From an uncultured Brevundimonas sp. (GTDB lineage Bacteria > Pseudomonadota > Alphaproteobacteria > Caulobacterales > Caulobacteraceae): a stretch of DNA of 6,034 nucleotides. The stretch is from assembly GCA_946481425.1 (NCBI GenBank), contig CAMLNT010000147.1:1-6034 (forward strand), read 5' to 3'. The position numbers and the translations under genes were made by a program. The notes beneath the pieces were generated by a model that was not told the origin of the DNA, did not search any database, and saw nothing but the letters and a program-made list of their open reading frames with translations. Below are positions 4,723 through 6,034 of the stretch, in pieces. How positions within the stretch are numbered: position 1 is the first letter of the stretch; each line of letters starts with the position of its first letter.

Positions 4723-6034
4723 GCTTTCGGCTCCTTCGCAAACGGCGCCGCCAGGCGAAGCCTGCGGTCGAACAAACTCAAGGCTCCGCCGAAGGCCATG
4801 ACCAGCGCACCCCACCAGATCCAGCCAACCATCGGATGGCTCCAGATACGCACGACGATGGCGTCGCCGCGCCGTTCGCCGACCGAGACGTAGTAGGCGC
4901 CCATGGGTGTCAGATCGATGCCTGCCTCGGTCGTCCAGGTCCCGGTGACGGGATAGAAGCGGCGCTCCGACGAAATCTCGCGCTGCACGCCCGGGCCGGT
5001 GGTCCGAACCGTGATGCGCTCGGCGCGGTAGTTCGGCCCTTCCAGCACCTCGGCGTCCGTCAGCGTGACGCGGCGGCCGGCGAACTCACCGGACTGTCCG
5101 GCGCCGAGCGTCAGGACCGTCTGGCTTTCCAGCGCGGTGACAGAGGCGATGCCGATGGTGGAGAGGCCAAGGCCGGCGTGCGCCAGCACGAGCGCCCAGA
5201 CCGCGGGCGGGGTGGAGCGGACGCGCTTCCAGGTGTCCGGTCCCGCGCGCCAGCGCCGGATGAGCACCCAGGCCGAGCCGACGACGAGCAGCACGCCGAG
5301 CGCGAGGCCGAGGATCTGCATCACATGCTCGAGGCCGACCATGAAGACGGCGGCGATCAGGGCGGCCGCGGCGGCGATGAGGGGCCACATCAGGCGCGCC
5401 ATGACGGCCTTCAGGTCATCGCGCTTCCAGTTCAGCATCGGGCCGAAGGCGACGATGGCCAGCAGCGGCAGGGCCAGCGGCACGAAGGTAATGGCGTAGT
5501 ACGGCGGCCCGACCGAGATGCGGTCCACGCCCTGCGAGATGACCTCGACGAAGACGGGATAGAAGGTGCCCAGGAAGACCGTGGCGGTGCAGGCCATCAG
5601 GAACAGGTTGTTCATCGTCATCCCGGCTTCGCGCGAGACGGGCGAGAAGACTGCGCCGGTCCGCATCGACGGTGCGCGCCAGCCGTAGAGGGCCAGCGCC
5701 GAGCCGGTGGCCAGCACCGTGAAGGCCAGGATCGCCGTTCCGCGCGCAGGGTCGACGGCGAAGGCGTGCACCGAGGTCAGGACGCCCGAGCGCACGAGGA
5801 AGGTGCCCAGCAGGCTGAGCGAGAAGGTCAGGATCGCGAGCAGCAGGGTCCAGCTGATCAGCGCCCCCCGCTTCTCCAGCACGATGGCGGAATGCAGCAG
5901 GGCCGTGCCGGCCAGCCACGGCATCAGCGAGGCGTTCTCGACCGGGTCCCAGAACCACCAGCCGCCCCAGCCGAGCTCGTAGTAGGCCCACCAGCTGCCC
6001 AGCGCGATGCCGAGTGTCAGGGTCGACCAGGCGG
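4719..6034 (-). CDS. ccmF: Heme lyase subunit CcmF, C-terminal part (5' end outside window)
   Basis: The frame is open from the right edge; 437 complete codons plus the stop are visible, about two thirds of a family protein of roughly 650 residues. CcmF is the integral membrane core of the System I heme ligation complex. It takes heme from holo-CcmE and attaches it to the apocytochrome CXXCH held by CcmH and CcmI. The visible part starts just before the WWD domain, [15 protein letters not shown] (5928-5972), which binds heme at the periplasmic face. Histidines corresponding to E. coli TM-His1 ([13 protein letters not shown], codon 5892-5894), P-His2 ([10 protein letters not shown], codon 5766-5768) and TM-His2 (LAHAGLGL, codon 5178-5180) are present. 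The first two are 42 residues apart, as I recall for H261 and H303 in E. coli. Many hydrophobic segments follow, then a periplasmic beta-rich stretch and a last membrane helix near [20 protein letters not shown]. The remaining family histidine (P-His1) would lie beyond the edge. The stop overlaps the ccmG start. Confidence 0.97.
   Translation of the reverse strand, partial: AWSTLTLGIALGSWWAYYELGWGGWWFWDPVENASLMPWLAGTALLHSAIVLEKRGALISWTLLLAILTFSLSLLGTFLVRSGVLTSVHAFAVDPARGTAILAFTVLATGSALALYGWRAPSMRTGAVFSPVSREAGMTMNNLFLMACTATVFLGTFYPVFVEVISQGVDRISVGPPYYAITFVPLALPLLAIVAFGPMLNWKRDDLKAVMARLMWPLIAAAAALIAAVFMVGLEHVMQILGLALGVLLVVGSAWVLIRRWRAGPDTWKRVRSTPPAVWALVLAHAGLGLSTIGIASVTALESQTVLTLGAGQSGEFAGRRVTLTDAEVLEGPNYRAERITVRTTGPGVQREISSERRFYPVTGTWTTEAGIDLTPMGAYYVSVGERRGDAIVVRIWSHPMVGWIWWGALVMAFGGALSLFDRRLRLAAPFAKEPKA
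4731..4736 (-). promoter_or_regulatory. Ribosome binding site that sets the start of ccmG
   Basis: AAGGAG on the minus strand lies eight bases before the ATG at 4722 and eleven before the adjacent second ATG. It favours the first of the two methionines and rules against the longer frame that begins at 4815. Confidence 0.8.

Noticed and set aside
4723..4815. Longer N-terminus for ccmG starting at 4815
   Set aside because: The extra 31 residues lie within the end of ccmF and would precede the membrane anchor. The ATG at 4722 has AAGGAG at good spacing.

Overview
This is a gene-dense, high-GC window. Its gene families point to an alphaproteobacterium, most likely from the Caulobacterales (for example near Brevundimonas, Phenylobacterium or Caulobacter). 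This placement is inferred from protein style: a DUF1674/SdhAF4 protein, a UbiB C-terminus, a System I cytochrome c maturation operon and a possible CtrA-like box. There is no rRNA or other taxonomic marker. I see no tRNA, rRNA, CRISPR array, insertion sequence, phage gene or other sign of a mobile region.

Layout. Positions 1-315 (+) hold the C-terminal end of a UbiB-family ubiquinone biosynthesis protein. One base after its stop, a minus-strand gene ends (317-1069). It encodes a 250-residue secreted low-complexity protein rich in Gly, His, Ala, Tyr, Arg and Pro, with eight cysteines in four local pairs; its function is unknown. A 97-bp spacer with a CtrA-like box separates it from a small minus-strand gene for a DUF1674 protein, the succinate dehydrogenase assembly factor 4 family (1167-1367). 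A 71-bp divergent intergenic region follows, then a complete aldehyde dehydrogenase on the plus strand (1439-2881). The rest of the window is the 3' part of a minus-strand cytochrome c maturation operon, transcribed ccmF > ccmG > ccmH > ccmI. The ccmF gene enters from the right edge without its 5' part. ccmI ends at 2844, inside the 3' end of the aldehyde dehydrogenase gene.

How the genes fit together. CcmF, CcmG, CcmH and CcmI act at the periplasmic face of the inner membrane. CcmG and CcmH handle reduction of the apocytochrome CXXCH thiols, CcmI chaperones the apocytochrome, and CcmF (with CcmH and CcmI) ligates heme delivered by CcmE. Each junction is a 4-base stop/start overlap (ATGA, ATGA, GTGA) preceded by a good Shine-Dalgarno sequence, so translation is probably coupled. 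UbiB (ubiquinone) and SdhAF4 (complex II assembly) also belong to respiration, but they are separate transcription units and the proximity may be coincidental.

Most of the window is ordinary core metabolism and I do not see a convincing new multi-gene system. The least explained element is the secreted low-complexity protein. It contains a 26-residue stretch in which every second residue is Ile, Val or Ala, a silk-like beta-strand pattern.
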